Positions 5,810-6,946 of a stretch of DNA of 6,946 nt are shown here, in pieces; the stretch's first letter is position 1, and every line of letters begins with the position of its first letter. The position numbers and the translations under genes are program-made. This DNA comes from an uncultured Fretibacterium sp. (GTDB lineage Bacteria > Synergistota > Synergistia > Synergistales > Aminobacteriaceae): the NCBI GenBank assembly GCA_937915835.1, contig CALGHA010000197.1, positions 1-6,946 on the forward strand, given 5' to 3'. The notes under the pieces are model-generated. The model did not search any database. It was not told the DNA's origin and saw nothing but the letters and a program-made list of their open reading frames with translations.

Positions 5810-6673
5810 CTACGCTTTTCCGTCAGATCCGAAGAGTTTAATTTTCTCGCGTACTGTCTCTTTGATTGCTTCAACGCCAGGAGCTAATAACTTTCTGGGG
5901 TCATAGCCTTTGCCCTCGTTGTCCTTACCTGCTTCGATGTATTTACGGGTTGCGGCCGCAAAAGCAAGCTGGCATTCGGTGTTGACGTTGACTTTTGACA
6001 CGCCGAGAGTGATAGCTTTCTTGACCATTTCGTCGGGAATTCCTGAACCGCCGTGAAGTACGAGAGGCATAATCCCGGTTTTCTCCTGAATTGCTGCGAG
6101 TGTCTCGAATGATAAACCCTTCCAATTGGCCGGATATTTTCCGTGAATGTTGCCGATTCCAGCTGCGAGCATATCAACGCCTAAATCTGCAACTCTCTTG
6201 CACTCGTCGGGATCCGCACATTCGCCCATTCCGATAACGCCGTCTTCTTCTCCGCCGATTGCGCCGACTTCAGCCTCGATTGTCATTCCCAAATTATGCG
6301 CAACGTGAACAAGCTCTATTGTCTTTGCTACGTTCTCATCAATCGGGAAATGTGAGCCGTCGAACATGATTGACGTGAATCCGGCTTTGACACATTTATA
6401 AGCGCCTTCGTAAGTTCCGTGATCAAGATGTGTACAAACTGGAACGGTAATGCCGAGTGCCTTATCCATAGCTTCAACCATTGCTTGAACGGTTCTGAAG
6501 CCGCCCATGTATTTCCCTGCACCTTCGGAGACACCGAGAATTACGGGAGCTTTGAGTTCTTCGGCAACCTGAAGTACTGCCTTTGTCCATTCGAGGTTAT
6601 TGATGTTGAACTGACCGACTGCGTAATGTCCGGCTTTAGCTTTTGTGAGCATTTCTTTTGCGTTTACTAACAT
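5810..6673 (-). CDS. fba: Class II fructose-1,6-bisphosphate aldolase
   Basis: Reversibly splits fructose-1,6-bisphosphate into dihydroxyacetone phosphate and glyceraldehyde-3-phosphate in glycolysis and gluconeogenesis; cytoplasmic and Zn-dependent. The 287 residues form the short class II form typical of Firmicutes-like and several anaerobic lineages. Motifs are GQFNINNLEW (20-29), SEGAGKYMGG (49-58), THLDHG (81-86; catalytic Asp84, zinc ligand His85), MFDGSHFP (103-110), EAEVGAIGGEEDG (133-145), GNIHGKYP (174-181; zinc ligand His177), LHGGSGI (206-212; zinc ligand His207) and the phosphate-binding VNVNTECQ. Agatose- or tagatose-bisphosphate aldolases share this fold, so exact substrate preference is inferred. 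The ATG at 6673 has AGGAGGG 10 bases upstream, the strongest ribosome binding site in the window. It is the first gene of the operon, with kdsA starting 7 bases after its stop. Confidence 0.93.
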   Translation of the reverse strand: MLVNAKEMLTKAKAGHYAVGQFNINNLEWTKAVLQVAEELKAPVILGVSEGAGKYMGGFRTVQAMVEAMDKALGITVPVCTHLDHGTYEGAYKCVKAGFTSIMFDGSHFPIDENVAKTIELVHVAHNLGMTIEAEVGAIGGEEDGVIGMGECADPDECKRVADLGVDMLAAGIGNIHGKYPANWKGLSFETLAAIQEKTGIMPLVLHGGSGIPDEMVKKAITLGVSKVNVNTECQLAFAAATRKYIEAGKDNEGKGYDPRKLLAPGVEAIKETVREKIKLFGSDGKA

Positions 6674-6683
6674 GCTGTAATTA

Positions 6684-6690
6684 CCCTCCT
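6684..6690 (-). promoter_or_regulatory. Ribosome binding site of fba
   Basis: The minus strand reads AGGAGGG, ten bases before the fba ATG. It is close to a perfect anti-16S match and stronger than the sites of the downstream genes, which fits a highly expressed glycolytic enzyme leading the operon. Confidence 0.85.
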
Positions 6691-6714
6691 GATTAATAAA
6701 TTCTGGATAAAGTA

Positions 6715-6720
6715 ATTATA
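6715..6720 (-). promoter_or_regulatory. Candidate -10 box of the operon promoter
   Basis: The minus strand reads TATAAT inside TATATAATTA, 41 bases before the fba ATG, which would give a leader of roughly 35 bases. No good -35 hexamer (TTGACA-like) is visible 16-18 bases further upstream; the region reads around GAGCGTTAAA. If this is the promoter, it may therefore need an activator, or it may be one of several A+T-rich candidates in this region. Confidence 0.45.
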
Positions 6721-6755
6721 TAGCATTTTACGATTTAACGCTCTAGCCATGAATT

Positions 6756-6897
6756 TTTTCACGATATATTTAATCTCAACGCAATAATATAACATGTTAT
6801 ATTTTCTCAACGTATTTTCATGTATAATCTCAACGCATCATCTTCTAGCTTCAAGTATCATTTTCTATTTTCACGTATTATCTCAACTTATCTCAAC
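6756..6897. repeat. Cluster of short imperfect direct repeats upstream of fba
   Basis: A composite unit, TTTTCA(C/T)G(T/A)AT followed closely by ATCTCAAC(G), occurs at 6756-6783, 6815-6837 and 6868-6887, with a more diverged copy near 6850-6866. The core TCTCAAC is found five times (starting at 6774, 6805, 6828, 6881 and 6891), four or five times more than expected by chance in so short a stretch. The start-to-start distances are 31, 23, 53 and 10 bases, mostly near whole turns of the helix. On the minus strand the core reads GTTGAGA, which contains TTGAGA, a -35-like word. The units are too short and uneven for a CRISPR array. They could be binding sites for a regulator of the operon or a decaying intergenic repeat. 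Confidence 0.6.
6786..6803. promoter_or_regulatory. 18-bp perfect palindrome, possible operator
   Basis: AATATAACATGTTATATT is identical to its own reverse complement over 18 bases and lies between two TCTCAACG repeats, about 115 bases upstream of the fba start. Perfect symmetry with no spacer suits a dimeric DNA-binding protein better than an RNA hairpin, which would have no loop. No regulator gene is in the window, so its partner is unknown. Confidence 0.45.
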
Positions 6898-6946
6898 ATT
6901 TTTATGATTATTCCCACGTGTTTATTTTTATTCCCCCCCGCCCGCC

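Larger units (their letters stand above)
6674..6946. other. Non-coding region upstream of fba
   Basis: No plausible reading frame is seen on either strand in these 273 bases. The part nearest fba holds the ribosome binding site and the -10 candidate. The middle is very A+T-rich with repeated TCTCAAC words and an 18-bp palindrome. The window ends in a cytosine-rich run. Whatever gene lies further right is outside the window. Confidence 0.7.

Noticed and set aside
5803..5874. A longer KdsA with 24 extra N-terminal residues from TTG 5874
   Set aside because: The extension lies inside fba, is lysine/arginine-rich and unlike KdsA N-termini, and has no ribosome binding site. The family normally starts just before the first strand.
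5884..6177. Minus-strand frames inside fba (97, 60 and 68 residues at 5884-6534)
   Set aside because: They are alternative frames within the well-supported aldolase, with no domains or ribosome binding sites.
6756..6897. CRISPR array
   Set aside because: The units are short, imperfect and unevenly spaced (10 to 53 bases), with no constant repeat or spacer length and no cas gene nearby.

Overview
The window looks like a chromosomal stretch from a diderm (LPS-making) bacterium. The clearest sign is a leftward operon holding three enzymes of the KDO (3-deoxy-D-manno-octulosonate) branch of lipopolysaccharide synthesis: an arabinose-5-phosphate isomerase, KDO-8-phosphate synthase and CMP-KDO synthetase. 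The composition is moderately A+T-rich. The style of the proteins (a Clostridia-like class II aldolase beside KDO genes, a bacterial ELM1-family protein) suggests an anaerobic diderm such as Synergistota or Negativicutes. That placement is inference only, because no rRNA or marker gene is present.

Layout. Bases 1-78 (+) hold the last 25 codons of an unidentified gene. Bases 89-129 form an intrinsic-terminator-like hairpin. Bases 120-906 (+) are a broken gene for an exported von Willebrand factor A (VWA) domain protein: signal peptide in one frame, linker region in a second, VWA domain in a third frame, and a VWA remnant in yet another. Bases 907-1219 (+) hold a further open stretch of unknown origin that runs 28 bases into the convergent operon. 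Bases 1192-6673 (-) are a tightly packed six-gene operon, transcribed right to left: fba, kdsA, kdsD/kpsF, kdsB, an ELM1/DUF1022 putative glycosyltransferase, and a GT4 glycosyltransferase. Gaps are 6-7 nt, or the genes overlap (4, 22 and 4 nt). Bases 6674-6946 are the non-coding leader and upstream region of fba, with a strong ribosome binding site, a TATAAT box, an 18-bp perfect palindrome and a cluster of short imperfect direct repeats.

How the genes work together. KdsD makes arabinose-5-phosphate, KdsA condenses it with phosphoenolpyruvate, and KdsB activates free KDO as CMP-KDO for transfer to lipid A. The two downstream genes probably act in core or outer saccharide assembly. KDO-8-phosphate phosphatase (kdsC) is not in the window. 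Aldolase as first gene of the cluster ties a central glycolytic enzyme to envelope synthesis, at least transcriptionally.

I found no convincing new biological system here. The most interesting items are the multiply frameshifted VWA gene, its start codon abutting the terminator hairpin, the unidentified frame at 974-1219, and the repeat and palindrome cluster upstream of fba.
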